A DNA stretch of 64,000 bases from Luteibacter aegosomatis (GCF_023078455.1 NZ_CP095740.1:2778001-2842000); one strand, 5' to 3'. Shown: positions 26,404 to 35,007, numbered from the stretch's first letter. Translations and numbers: made by a program. Notes: generated from the letters alone by a model not told the origin.

Positions 26404-27507
26404 ATGGGTGATGCCCGCCGCTACCACGCCCTCCCGTCGCCGTTCCGCATGAAGCGTGGCGGCGAACTGCACGGCGCCCGCGTGGCCTACGAAACCTGGG
26501 GCACGCTCAACCAGGCGCGCGACAACGCCGTGCTGATCCTCACCGGCCTGTCGCCCAGCGCTCATGCCGCGTCCAACGCGGACGATCCCGCGCCGGGCTG
26601 GTGGGAAGCGATGATCGGACCCGGCCGCGCGTTCGACACGAACCGTTTCCACGTGATCTGCGTCAATTCGCTCGGCAGCGACAAGGGCTCCACCTGCCCC
26701 GCGTCGATCGATCCGGCCACCGGCGAGCCCTATCGCCTCAGCTTTCCCGAACTGTCGTTGGAAGACGTCGCCAACGCCGCGTACGAAACGGTGAAGGGCC
26801 TGGGCATCGCTCGGCTCGCCTGCCTCGTCGGCTGCTCGATGGGAGGCATGAGCGCGCTGGCCTACATGTTGCTGCATCCCGGCGCGGCCCGCACGCACAT
26901 CAGCGTGGACACCGCGCCCCAGGCGCAGCCCTTCGCCATCGCCATCCGCTCGTTGCAACGCGAAGCCATCCGCCTGGACCCTCACTGGAACGAAGGCCGA
27001 TACGAAGGCGACGAATGGCCGGAGCACGGCATGAGCATCGCGCGCAAGCTGGGCGTCATCACCTATCGCTCGGCCATGGAGTGGAACGGTCGCTTCGCGC
27101 GCATCCGGCTGGATGCCGACGAACGGGACGGCAACGAACCGTTCGGTTTCGAGTTCCAGGTGGAGTCCTACCTCGAAGGGCATGCGCGCCGCTTCAACCG
27201 CCAGTTCGACCCCAACAGCTACCTGTACCTTTCGCGCGCCAGCGACTGGTTCGACGTGTCCGAATACGGCGAGGGCGACGTGATGCGCGGGCTGGAACGC
27301 ATCCGGGTCGAGCGCGCGCTCGTCATCGGCGTGAGCACCGACATCCTGTTCCCGCTGGAACAGCAGGAGACCATCGCGCGCGGCCTCGAGGCGGCAGGCG
27401 CCTCGGTGGATTTCGTCGCGCTCGATTCGCCGCAGGGGCATGATGCCTTCCTGGTGGACATCGAGAATTACAGCCGGGCGATCGGCGGGTTTCTCGCCTC
27501 GATCTAG
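26404..27507 (+). CDS. MetX-family acyltransferase, probably serine O-succinyltransferase
   Basis: A 367-residue alpha/beta-hydrolase fold acyltransferase. The nucleophile elbow G-C-S-M-G-G-M (about 140-146) carries the catalytic serine, and the His is in G-H-D-A-F-L near the C terminus. The R-L-D-P-H-W-N block and W-F-D-V-S-E-Y are MetX-like. Xanthomonadales proteins of this type have been assigned to serine O-succinyltransferase, giving O-succinylserine for cysteine synthesis, rather than homoserine acetyltransferase. I favour that reading, but the substrate cannot be settled by eye. The ATG at 26404 follows AAGGAG. A cysteine dioxygenase lies next, so production and breakdown of cysteine are side by side. 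Confidence 0.82.
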   Translation: MGDARRYHALPSPFRMKRGGELHGARVAYETWGTLNQARDNAVLILTGLSPSAHAASNADDPAPGWWEAMIGPGRAFDTNRFHVICVNSLGSDKGSTCPASIDPATGEPYRLSFPELSLEDVANAAYETVKGLGIARLACLVGCSMGGMSALAYMLLHPGAARTHISVDTAPQAQPFAIAIRSLQREAIRLDPHWNEGRYEGDEWPEHGMSIARKLGVITYRSAMEWNGRFARIRLDADERDGNEPFGFEFQVESYLEGHARRFNRQFDPNSYLYLSRASDWFDVSEYGEGDVMRGLERIRVERALVIGVSTDILFPLEQQETIARGLEAAGASVDFVALDSPQGHDAFLVDIENYSRAIGGFLASI

Positions 27508-27633
27508 CTATCCGTCGCACCGGCGCCGCGCAAGTGCAAGCGACATTTTGGCGTGATCGCCTCCCGGCCGGCCTGTTATGATGTACGCCAGCCGCGCCCT
27601 CCCGCGGCGACGCATCCGAAGAGGCCCCACCCC

Positions 27634-28212
27634 ATGATCACGGTCGAGTTCCCCGGCTGTCGCAAGCTGATCGAGGCCATCGACGCCTCCGTCGCCCAGC
27701 CCACCACGCCCCAGATCACCGACACCCTGCGCAACCAGCTGTGCAAGCTGATCCGGTCGAAGGAAGTCGAACTGCCCGCCTGCGTATTCGAGACCGCCGG
27801 CGACCGCTATGCCCGCCGCGAGCTCTACCGTAGCGACGAGCATGGGTACAGCGTGGTCGCCATGACCTGGGGGCCTGGCCAGGGCACCCTGATCCACGAT
27901 CACAGCGGCATGTGGTGCGTCGAGGGGGTATGGAACGGCGCGCTGGAAATCGTCCAGTACGAACTGCTCGGACACGAGGCGGAGCATTACCGCTTCCGTG
28001 CCGTCGGCTCGATCCAGGCCGGTCCCGGTTCGGCCGGCAGCCTGATTCCGCCGCACGAGTACCACACCATCCGAAACCCCAGCGACGACGCCGTGGCGGT
28101 CAGCCTGCACATCTACTCGGGGCGCATGACCCAGTGCGCCGTATTCAATCCCGAGGGCGGCGATCTCTACCAGCGCATGGAACGCCAACTGGGTCTCGAC
28201 CGCGTCCACTGA
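27634..28212 (+). CDS. Cysteine dioxygenase (cupin)
   Basis: A 192-residue non-heme iron cupin oxidising L-cysteine to cysteine sulfinate. The metal histidines are in H-D-H-S-G-M-W-C (about 89-96), and the third is in E-Y-H-T-I-R-N-P-S-D (about 147). The cysteine after the HxH corresponds to the residue that forms the Cys-Tyr cofactor in mammalian CDO; bacterial CDOs vary here. H-I-Y-S-G-R-M supplies the conserved Tyr. The ATG at 27634 lies 9 bases after GAAGAGG. It is probably transcribed apart from the MetX-family gene (126-base gap). Confidence 0.88.
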   Translation: MITVEFPGCRKLIEAIDASVAQPTTPQITDTLRNQLCKLIRSKEVELPACVFETAGDRYARRELYRSDEHGYSVVAMTWGPGQGTLIHDHSGMWCVEGVWNGALEIVQYELLGHEAEHYRFRAVGSIQAGPGSAGSLIPPHEYHTIRNPSDDAVAVSLHIYSGRMTQCAVFNPEGGDLYQRMERQLGLDRVH

Positions 28213-28235
28213 TTCGCGCATAATCGCGGGTTCAA

Positions 28236-28322
28236 GCCGAAATGGCGGAATCGGTAGACGCAGCGGACTCAAAATCCGCCGGTAGTGATATCGTGTGGGT
28301 TCGAGTCCCACTTTCGGCACCA
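28236..28322 (+). tRNA. tRNA-Leu (anticodon CAA)
   Basis: An 87-base class II tRNA. The acceptor GCCGAAA pairs with TTTCGGC and an encoded ACCA follows. The anticodon stem GCGGA/TCCGC holds the loop CTCAAAA, anticodon CAA, reading UUG codons. The long variable arm lies around 28280-28297, and the T loop GTTCGAGTC is intact. Confidence 0.97.
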
Positions 28323-28330
28323 ATGGCTAA

Positions 28331-28353
28331 AGCCGCTTTCGAGCGGCTTTTTT
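28331..28353 (+). terminator. Terminator after tRNA-Leu
   Basis: AGCCGCT-TTCG-AGCGGCT followed by a run of T, 8 bases after the tRNA 3' end. The UUCG tetraloop and perfect stem make it strong. Confidence 0.92.
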
Positions 28354-28408
28354 CATGCCCCGGGCGTGCCCGCGCGGCCTCCCTTCGCATGAGGTAAAGT
28401 CCCAGCCC

Positions 28409-29038
28409 ATGGCATTCCTTCCCATTCCCGGCGGCCTGCTCATCGCCATCGAGGGCATCGACGGCGCCGGCAAGACCACCCTCGCCCAGACCCTTCGCGA
28501 CACCCTCGCCGCCGGGGGCACGACGGTCATGCTGAGCAAGGAGCCGACCCATGGTCCATGGGGTACGCGGCTGCGCGAATCGGCCTCCACGGGTCGTCTC
28601 ACGCCCGACGAAGAACTCGACCTGCTCATCAAGGACCGCCGCGAACACGTCGACACCCTGATCCGCCCCGCCCTGGAACGCGGCGAGGTCGTGATCCTCG
28701 ACCGGTATTTCCCCTCGAACGTGGCCTACCAGGGTGCCGCGGGGCTGGACGTGGGCGCCGTGCTGGCGAAGAACGATTTCGCCCCCCGCCCGGACCTTCT
28801 GCTGCTGCTCGACCTCGAGCCGTCGGTGGGCCTGGAGCGTATCCGTCGGCGTGGCGACAAACCCAACCACTTCGAGACCGACGACAATCTCGCCCGCTGC
28901 CGAGCCATCTTCAAGGCGATGACGCTCGAGCATAAGGTTCAGATCGATGCGACGGCATCGGCCGAGGTCGTATGGAAGCAAGCGATGGATGCGGTGACCG
29001 AAGCCATGTCGCGCAAGAGGGTCGCCGCTTCGGCATGA
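28409..29038 (+). CDS. Thymidylate kinase-like protein
   Basis: A 209-residue P-loop nucleoside-monophosphate kinase. The P-loop is [10 protein letters not shown] (about 13-22); the DRY-type motif is [12 protein letters not shown] (about 97-108). The usual dTMP-binding loop R-E-P-G-G-T is replaced by K-E-P-T-H-G-P-W-G, as in a divergent Tmk-like branch. Canonical tmk normally sits with holB or mltG, and neither is here. It could be the true dTMP kinase or a paralogue acting on another nucleotide. No operon partner is seen; the tRNA-Leu terminator precedes it. Confidence 0.78.
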   Translation: MAFLPIPGGLLIAIEGIDGAGKTTLAQTLRDTLAAGGTTVMLSKEPTHGPWGTRLRESASTGRLTPDEELDLLIKDRREHVDTLIRPALERGEVVILDRYFPSNVAYQGAAGLDVGAVLAKNDFAPRPDLLLLLDLEPSVGLERIRRRGDKPNHFETDDNLARCRAIFKAMTLEHKVQIDATASAEVVWKQAMDAVTEAMSRKRVAASA

Positions 29039-29055
29039 AGACATCGCTCCGCGGG

Positions 29056-29097
29056 CATCGCGGACGCGGTCCGCTCCCACTCCTCCGCCTCCGGTAG
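29056..29097. repeat. Half copy of the REP-like element
   Basis: ATCGCGGACGCGGTCCGCTC followed by CCAC and CCTCCGGTAG repeats the left-arm word of the palindrome at 5213-5250 with a few changes and an insertion, but lacks a second arm. It lies just past the kinase stop. Confidence 0.7.
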
Positions 29098-29178
29098 CCA
29101 GGCTCGGAAGAACCGATGGCCGAGGACGGGAGTCGATCCTATCGGCAACGAATTCGCGACAAGCTCAAGAGGTACGCC

Positions 29179-29793
29179 ATGTTCGACGTCCACGCCATCG
29201 CCATCGTTCTCTCCGTCTACGTCGTCGGCGTGATCGTGCCCGGTCCGAACTTCGTCGCCGTGGCGCACAAGGCCGCCTCCACTACCGTGCACGAGGCATT
29301 CGGCACCGTGGCGGGCATCGTGCTGGTGAACCTGTTCTGGGCCAGTTGCGCGATCCTCGGCGTCGGCATCGTCTTCGCCGCGTTCCCTTGGATCGCGCTG
29401 GCGGTGAAAGTCGCCGGTGCCGGCTATCTCGTCTGGTTCGGCGGCCGGCTGATCTGGAAAGCCGGCGCGCAAGGCGAAACGCCCACGACGGCCCGACAGG
29501 GCGGCGTTCGTCGGGCGTTCCGCGAAGGCATCGCCACCAACCTGGTCAATCCGAAGTCGATGGCGTTCTTCGCCGCTGTGTTCGCCGCCGCCGCGCCGGC
29601 CCACGTGTCGATGCCCACCTTTCTGGGCATGCTCGGCACGGTGGCCGTCGTGGCGTCGTCATGGTACGGCGCGGTGGCGATCCTGTTCGCCACCCCGCGC
29701 GTCGCCCACCGCTATCGTCGCCACAAGGCCTGGATCGACCGCGCCTGCGGCTCGATCATCGTGGCGCTGGGGCTTCGCCAGTTGGCGAAATGA
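29179..29793 (+). CDS. LysE/RhtB-family amino-acid exporter
   Basis: A 204-residue inner-membrane protein with about six helices. V-P-G-P-N-F (about 21-26) is the family signature, and N-P-K-S-M-A-F-F (around residue 120) the second. AAGAGG sits 7 bases before the ATG at 29179, which is preferred over 29116 because the longer form would add a hydrophilic tail before helix 1. It exports an unknown amino acid or analogue. It converges on the SDR gene with a 7-base gap. Confidence 0.88.
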   Translation: MFDVHAIAIVLSVYVVGVIVPGPNFVAVAHKAASTTVHEAFGTVAGIVLVNLFWASCAILGVGIVFAAFPWIALAVKVAGAGYLVWFGGRLIWKAGAQGETPTTARQGGVRRAFREGIATNLVNPKSMAFFAAVFAAAAPAHVSMPTFLGMLGTVAVVASSWYGAVAILFATPRVAHRYRRHKAWIDRACGSIIVALGLRQLAK

Positions 29794-29800
29794 CCTTCGC

Positions 29801-30535
29801 TCAGGCGAGGTAACCGCCGTCCACCGTCAGCTTGGCGCCGTGCACGTAACGCGCCTCGGGACCGGCGAGGAACGCCACCATGCCGGCGATTTCCCAGTCT
29901 TCGCCGATGCGCTGCTGGGCGATCAGGCCCTTCAGATGGTCGTGCCACTCCTCCGGGTTCATCGCGGTGAGCGTCGGGCCCGGCGAGACGTTGTTGACGG
30001 TGATGCCACGCGGACCGAGGTCTCGCGCCAGACCGCGCGTCAACGATTCCACGGCACCCTTCGTGGCCGAATAGAGAGCCCCGTTGGGCGACCCCGAGCG
30101 ATCGCTCACCACGCTGCCGAGGTTGACGATGCTGCCACCGGCTTTCATGTGCGGCACGGCGGCATGAGTGCCGGCGTACACCGCGCGAACATTGACGGCA
30201 AAGATCTTGTCGTACGCTTCCACGCCGGCTTCGTCGATCGAACCGAGCGAGATGATGCCGGCGTTGTTCACCAGCACGTCGATGCCTCCCTCGCGCTTCG
30301 CGGCGTCGTCGATGGCCGCCGCCAGGGCCTGGACATCCGCGCTGTCCGCACGCACGGCGCGCGCCGTGCCGCCGTCGTTGGCGACCTCGGCGACCACGGC
30401 CTGGGCCGCTTCCTCGGACGATACGTAAGTGAACGTCACCTTGGCACCCTCGCGCGCCAAGCGGCGGACGATGGCCGCGCCGATACCGCGGGAGCCGCCC
30501 GTCACGAAAGCATGTTTACCGTTCAACGTAGCCAT
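29801..30535 (-). CDS. SDR-family oxidoreductase
   Basis: A 244-residue short-chain dehydrogenase. The cofactor motif is T-G-G-S-R-G-I-G (about 12-19), N-N-A-G follows (about 91-94), and the catalytic set is a serine near 144, then Y-S-A-T-K-G-A (Tyr near 156, Lys near 160). The C-terminal V-D-G-G-Y-L is standard. The S-R rather than acidic residue after strand 2 suggests NADP(H). It lies 119 bases downstream of a TetR gene on the same strand; the gap holds a palindrome, so the TetR protein probably controls it. The substrate is unknown. Confidence 0.9.
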   Translation of the reverse strand: MATLNGKHAFVTGGSRGIGAAIVRRLAREGAKVTFTYVSSEEAAQAVVAEVANDGGTARAVRADSADVQALAAAIDDAAKREGGIDVLVNNAGIISLGSIDEAGVEAYDKIFAVNVRAVYAGTHAAVPHMKAGGSIVNLGSVVSDRSGSPNGALYSATKGAVESLTRGLARDLGPRGITVNNVSPGPTLTAMNPEEWHDHLKGLIAQQRIGEDWEIAGMVAFLAGPEARYVHGAKLTVDGGYLA

Positions 30536-30557
30536 GATTTACCTCTATTTTAGATTG

Positions 30558-30567
30558 ATTGATCAAT
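30558..30567. promoter_or_regulatory. Palindrome in the SDR promoter region
   Basis: ATTGATCAAT, embedded in an AT-rich GATTGATTGATCAATTATTA stretch 22 bases before the SDR start. It resembles known TetR-family sites built on TTGATNATCAA. A second TetR-linked half word, TTATGGACT, lies at 30644-30652. Confidence 0.5.
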
Positions 30568-30654
30568 TATTAGGCGAAAGAAAAGGCCTTCGACTCAAAA
30601 GCGAACGCTCTGGCCGCTCTTGTCTCGAAGGCCTTACCGTTATTTATGGACTAA

Positions 30655-31239
30655 TCATTCCACAACAAGGGCGCGCAGCGCAAGGTCCGCGATCCGGCGG
30701 AGTTCGTCCGCCCCCGCACCGCCTCGCGCCGCGATTTTCAGCCCGACCAGGGTCGCCATGAAGAATCCGCCCCCGGTAGCCGGCTCTACCCAACGGGCGA
30801 TTTCACCACGCTCGAGCCCTTCTCGGAGCCTAGCCTCGACGGCTCGCTGGGTCTTGTCGCCCATGGCGACGTTGATGGCGTTCACCTCGGCCGACGAGGT
30901 GCCGAATTCGGCGACCGAGTGCACGCCCAGGCAGGCCCGCGCGGGGTCCGCCATGGCTTCATCGATGAAGCCGTAAAGGGATCGGCGCAGCCCTTTCGCC
31001 ACGGAAGGCTCCGAGAAAAGCCTGGAGATCGTGCCGGACGTGCTTTCTTCCGAATAACGGGAAAGGCTTTCCAGGTACAGCGAGCGCTTGTCGCCGAAAG
31101 TGTCGTAGAGGCTCTGCCGGCCGATCTTCATCGCTTCCAGCAGCATGGGCGTGGAGGTGCCCTCGAAGCCGTGCGCGGAAAAGACTTCGATGGCACGCTT
31201 CAGGGCGGTATCCCTGTCGAATTCGCGTGGCCTGGCCAT
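30655..31239 (-). CDS. TetR/AcrR-family transcriptional regulator
   Basis: A 194-residue repressor. The N-terminal helix-turn-helix (about 5-50) shows A-I-E-V-F-S-A-H-G-F-E-G-T-S and I-G-R-Q-S-L-Y-D-T-F-G-D-K, the classical TetR DNA-binding core. The C-terminal domain carries A-C-L-G-V-H-S. A dyad 13 bases upstream of its start (31252-31267) is the likely self-regulatory site. It lies directly upstream of the SDR gene, its probable target. Confidence 0.92.
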   Translation of the reverse strand: MARPREFDRDTALKRAIEVFSAHGFEGTSTPMLLEAMKIGRQSLYDTFGDKRSLYLESLSRYSEESTSGTISRLFSEPSVAKGLRRSLYGFIDEAMADPARACLGVHSVAEFGTSSAEVNAINVAMGDKTQRAVEARLREGLERGEIARWVEPATGGGFFMATLVGLKIAARGGAGADELRRIADLALRALVVE

Positions 31240-31251
31240 GGATCACCATTA

Positions 31252-31267
31252 TGGACTGTTGAGTCCA
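31252..31267. promoter_or_regulatory. Inverted repeat upstream of the tetR gene
   Basis: TGGACT-GTTG-AGTCCA, a perfect 6-base-arm dyad. The half word TGGACT recurs at 30647-30652, upstream of the SDR gene in the tetR-SDR gap, so one protein could bind both places. Confidence 0.62.
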
Positions 31268-31298
31268 ACATGGTACCACTTGCCGTGGAGGCAAGGCC

Positions 31299-33254
31299 CT
31301 ACTGGAGTTCGCGTACCACGCGGAAGCCCACGCGGGCGCTGCGCACGTCGGCCGAGGCACCCTGCCGATAGGCCGAGCGCACCATATCGGGCGCACTGCC
31401 CCAGGAACCGCCGCGGATCACCCTCCGGCTACACCCCGGGTTTACCCAGGCCTGGGCGTCGCGCGGCGCGCGAATGTAGTTGTCGTGCCAGCAGTCGGCC
31501 GTCCACTGCGAGACGTTGCCGCCCATGTCGTACAGGCCGAAGGCATTGGGGGAGAAACTCATCGCCGGAGCGGGCCCCCAGTAGCCGTCCTTGTACCCGA
31601 CGAAGGCATTGCTCCAGCGACGTCCGGACGACGAGCGGTCGTTGCCGCCGGTGAGGTTTTCCACGCGGCTGGCGGGCGTGCCGTCGCCCCACCAGTAGCG
31701 CGTGGTGGTACCGGCCCGCAACGCATACTCGAACTCGGCCTCGCTCGCGAGGCGATATTTCTTGCCGGTGCGCTGCGAGAGCCAGTCGGCATAGGCCTTG
31801 GCGTCGTTCCACGACACGTTCACCACGGGCAGGCGTTCCTGCCCGGGCCGCCCCAGGTAATCGTCTTCCCAGGTGGCCCCGCCATCGTCGCGCAGGCCGC
31901 CGCTGGCTTCGTCGTACACGCTGCCGCCCTGCAACGATTGCGATTGCGGCACGTAGCCGCTCGCGCGCACGAAATCGCGGAACTGGCCGATGGTGACCGA
32001 GCTGCGCGCCATCGCGAATCCCTTGTCGACCTGCACTTCATGCACGGGCGACTCGTTGGCATCGTGACCGCGCTCGCCGTCGGGCGAGCCCATCAGGAAC
32101 TTGCCGGTGGGTATCACCACCATCGCCGGCGCCTGGCCCGCGCTGTCGACGAAGCGGTCGGCGAACACCTGGCCCGGCTTGTAGCTGGCGTAGAGGCGCG
32201 CGTTGGTGAGGCGTTCGTTGAAGTCGTCGATACCGGCGACGTCGGGGCTGATCTGTTGCGCCTGCGCGGCGAGCTGCTGGGCGAGTTCGATGTTGCCGGC
32301 GTCGAGCGCCGAGCGCGCCTGCGCCAGCACGCCCGAGGCGCTTTGCCGGCGCATGCCCTCGATGCGGCCACGCGTATCCTGCAAGGCCTGGGACTCGGGC
32401 TCGATGACGGCCGCTTCGGCGAGGGCCGCGTCGGCCGATTTGAAATCGTTCTGCGCCACGGCCGCCAACGCCCTGTCGAGCACCACGTGCTGCACCTGGG
32501 CGACACCCTGCACGGCCACGGCGTTATCCGGGTCCAGTTCCAGCACCTGGCGATAGGTGTCCAGCGCACTGTCGCCGCGCGGCTGGGTGGCCTTGTTGTC
32601 GCGCAATTGATCGGCCGCCTTGCCCAACAGCGGTCGCACCTTGTCGAGCACGCCCAACCGCTGTTGCAGCGGTCCGACATCGCCGGCACTGTCGGGAAGC
32701 GACTTGAGGGCGCCCAGCGAATCGCGGGCCGCGTCGGCGTCACCCAGCGCGATGTCCTGTTCGATCTCGGCGACGAGACGCGCGCGTACTTCGCTCATGC
32801 CCTGGGTAGCGCGCTGGCTGTCGGCCTTTTCCTTGAGCGCGGCCATGAAAAGGGAGGAGGCGCTGTCCTTGCCCACCAGGCGGTCGGACGACAGCGCCTT
32901 GTCGGCGCGGTCGAGCAAGGCCGTGAGTTCGGGGCTGTCCGGCGTTTTCTGCGCGGGTAGCTGGATCTCGTCGTTCTTCTCTCGACGACGCGCGGCGATC
33001 ACGGAGGCCGGGGCCAGCACCAGCGGCGGCCCGGCATCCACTTCCGAGGCCATGACGGGCGCGGCGGCCTGCGGACGCTGGTCGAAGCCCATGGGGGTCG
33101 GCTGGCCGCGCAGCGGAGAACGCGGCGTGTTCTGGCTGGGCTGCACGTGCAGCAGCTGCGGGAAAAAGTGATAGAACAAGGCAAAACCGAGCACGGCGAC
33201 ACCCATCGCGCCGCCAATGGCACGCTGTCGGCGGACGGTCTCGGTGTTGGGCAT
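31299..33254 (-). CDS. Membrane-anchored formylglycine-generating-enzyme (SUMF1)-like protein
   Basis: A 651-residue protein in three parts: a short cytoplasmic tail with a membrane helix (about 12-31); a long linker of Ala/Asp-rich helices (about 95-345) that looks like repeat or coiled-coil structure; and a C-terminal FGE-sulfatase domain (about 380-650). The last part shows V-V-I-P-T-G-K-F-L-M-G-S, then P-V-V-N-V-S-W-N-D-A, G-G-N-V-S-Q-W and I-R-G-G-S-W-G-S. The paired copper cysteines of true sulfatase-activating FGE are not evident and no sulfatase is near, so formylglycine formation is unlikely. More likely it is a periplasmic binding or structural module. It is divergent from rnd. Confidence 0.82.
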   Translation of the reverse strand: MPNTETVRRQRAIGGAMGVAVLGFALFYHFFPQLLHVQPSQNTPRSPLRGQPTPMGFDQRPQAAAPVMASEVDAGPPLVLAPASVIAARRREKNDEIQLPAQKTPDSPELTALLDRADKALSSDRLVGKDSASSLFMAALKEKADSQRATQGMSEVRARLVAEIEQDIALGDADAARDSLGALKSLPDSAGDVGPLQQRLGVLDKVRPLLGKAADQLRDNKATQPRGDSALDTYRQVLELDPDNAVAVQGVAQVQHVVLDRALAAVAQNDFKSADAALAEAAVIEPESQALQDTRGRIEGMRRQSASGVLAQARSALDAGNIELAQQLAAQAQQISPDVAGIDDFNERLTNARLYASYKPGQVFADRFVDSAGQAPAMVVIPTGKFLMGSPDGERGHDANESPVHEVQVDKGFAMARSSVTIGQFRDFVRASGYVPQSQSLQGGSVYDEASGGLRDDGGATWEDDYLGRPGQERLPVVNVSWNDAKAYADWLSQRTGKKYRLASEAEFEYALRAGTTTRYWWGDGTPASRVENLTGGNDRSSSGRRWSNAFVGYKDGYWGPAPAMSFSPNAFGLYDMGGNVSQWTADCWHDNYIRAPRDAQAWVNPGCSRRVIRGGSWGSAPDMVRSAYRQGASADVRSARVGFRVVRELQ

Positions 33255-33361
33255 GGTGTGCTGTTCCGCGTGGGCCTGCTATCGTGCGTTGCCACCTTAG
33301 GGAATCGCGCGCTGCAGGGCAACACGCAGACGCGTGTCCCCGATCCCACAAGGACCCATGC

Positions 33362-34483
33362 ATGCCACCGAGCGATCTCGCTCCCCACGCTCCCTGGATC
33401 GACCGCCACGACGCCCTCGTGGAATGGCTCGCCCCGATCGGTCCCGGCGCCGTCGTCGGACTCGACACCGAATTCATGCGGCGGAACACGTTCTATCCGC
33501 AACTGGCCCTGCTCCAGCTGGCCTACGACGGACGCTACGCGCTGATCGACCCGCTCGCCGTCCCGTTCGGCGACACGCTGGCGCGCACGTTCACCGCGCA
33601 GCCCGTCGTCACCGTGATGCACAGCGCCGGCGAAGACCTCGAAGCCTTGTCGCCCTTCCTGCCCGAAGGCCCGCACACGTTGTTCGACACGCAGATCGCG
33701 GCGGCCTACGTCGGCATGGGCCTGGGCATCAGCTACCGGGCCCTGGTGGCCGAACTGGTGGGCGACGAACTCGACAAGGGCGAAACGCGCAGCGACTGGC
33801 TGCAACGCCCGCTCACCGAATCACAGAAGCGCTACGCGGCCCTCGACGTGGTGCACCTGCATCCCGTGCATGCGATCCTCGCCGAGCGCCTGGCCCAGCG
33901 CGATCGCACCCGATGGCACGCGGAAGACTGCGCCCGCATGAAACGCCGCGCCAGCCAGCGCGACGGCGATCCGCAGCCGCAACGCGGCTTCAAACCCGCG
34001 GCCGAATGGAGTTCCGAGCGCCAGGCCCTTCTCCGCCGCGTGCTGCGCTGGCGCGACGCCACCGCACGCGCGCTCGACAAGCCGCGCTCTTGGTTGCTCG
34101 AAGACGCCCATGCCCTCGACCTCGTCGACAAGCCCGCCACCTCGCTCGGCGCTCTGGAAGAGCGTACGCGCGGCACGCGCGCGCTGCGCTCGCAACAGCG
34201 CAATGAACTGTTCGCCGTCTTGCAGCGCCCCGTCGAGCCGGACGAAATCGAGGCCACGGCACCGGTGGTCGGTCATCCCTTCGGCGATGCCAAGCGAGCC
34301 ATCAACGACATGCGCACGGCGGTGGACGAGATCGCGACCCAACTCGACCTCCCCGCCGGCCTGCTGTGCTCGCGCCGTTCGCTGGAGGAATTCGTGATGA
34401 GCGGGGGCGCCTGGCCCGAGGCCCTTGAAGGGTGGCGCCGCGACGTGCTGCACGAACGGCTGTCCTCGCTGCTGCCAAGCTAG
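33362..34483 (+). CDS. rnd: Ribonuclease D
   Basis: A 373-residue 3'-5' exoribonuclease that trims tRNA precursors. The DEDDy residues are visible: G-L-D-T-E-F (ExoI), then H-S-A-G-E-D-L-E (ExoII), and Y-A-A-L-D-V-V-H-L (ExoIII, with Tyr and Asp). HRDC-type helices follow from about 210. The ATG at 33362 is preferred; an in-frame ATG at 33284 lies in the divergent promoter region. Confidence 0.95.
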   Translation: MPPSDLAPHAPWIDRHDALVEWLAPIGPGAVVGLDTEFMRRNTFYPQLALLQLAYDGRYALIDPLAVPFGDTLARTFTAQPVVTVMHSAGEDLEALSPFLPEGPHTLFDTQIAAAYVGMGLGISYRALVAELVGDELDKGETRSDWLQRPLTESQKRYAALDVVHLHPVHAILAERLAQRDRTRWHAEDCARMKRRASQRDGDPQPQRGFKPAAEWSSERQALLRRVLRWRDATARALDKPRSWLLEDAHALDLVDKPATSLGALEERTRGTRALRSQQRNELFAVLQRPVEPDEIEATAPVVGHPFGDAKRAINDMRTAVDEIATQLDLPAGLLCSRRSLEEFVMSGGAWPEALEGWRRDVLHERLSSLLPS

Positions 34484-34502
34484 TGGGAAAGAGTTAGTTC
34501 AG

Positions 34503-34540
34503 CCTAACCTCGTGTCAAAAATATTTGACACGAGGTTAGG
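34503..34540. promoter_or_regulatory. 17-bp-arm perfect palindrome before the membrane protein/Xre pair
   Basis: CCTAACCTCGTGTCAAA (34503-34519), loop AATA, then its exact reverse complement (34524-34540). There is no T tract on the plus strand, so it is not a standard terminator of rnd, though it lies just 19 bases past the rnd stop. It ends 44 bases before the next ATG. It could be an operator for the Xre protein encoded downstream or a structured leader. Confidence 0.6.
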
Positions 34541-34584
34541 CCGGGCATACATTTCGGTCACCCATTGCCAGGAGTGACCCGTCA

Positions 34585-35007
34585 ATGTTGCCGAGAGAGC
34601 GTTTCGCGTTCGTATGGGTGGGTGCGCAGGTCATCGTGTTCGGTGCCTACTTTTCGTTCCTGACCCTGGCCAAACCCCGCTTGTCGCTATCCGTCGGCCA
34701 GCAGATCAGTCTTCTGGCGATCGTGCTGGGCTCACTGGGCCTCGTCGCGGCCGGCACCTGGCTCGCCCAGTATCTTCGCCGCACCCGTGACGACGCGGAA
34801 GACGAGCGCGACCGCGCCATCGAGAACAAGGCATCGGCCGTGGCCTATCGCGTACTGATGGCGGGCATCATCCTCGTCGGTTGCGTCATGCCGTTCGGTG
34901 CCGGCGGCTGGGATATCGTGAACGCCGCCGTCCTGGCCATCGCCGTGGCCGAAGTGGTGCACCACGGCCTTATCATCGTCGGTTACCGCCGGGGCCTGCG
35001 TGTCTGA
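34585..35007 (+). CDS. Small four-helix membrane protein (DUF2178-like)
   Basis: A 140-residue protein with hydrophobic stretches at about 8-28, 42-62, 90-107 and 112-133, and a charged loop R-R-T-R-D-D-A-E-D-E-R-D between helices 2 and 3. AGGAGTGA lies upstream of the ATG. It overlaps by 8 bases with a small Xre-type regulator, a pairing commonly seen for DUF2178-like proteins. The function is unknown; the pair may form a membrane-sensor and DNA-binding switch. Confidence 0.75.
   Translation: MLPRERFAFVWVGAQVIVFGAYFSFLTLAKPRLSLSVGQQISLLAIVLGSLGLVAAGTWLAQYLRRTRDDAEDERDRAIENKASAVAYRVLMAGIILVGCVMPFGAGGWDIVNAAVLAIAVAEVVHHGLIIVGYRRGLRV

Noticed and set aside
31299..33254. True sulfatase-activating FGE
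   Set aside because: No sulfatase is nearby and the copper-binding cysteine pair is not evident, so only family-level naming was kept.
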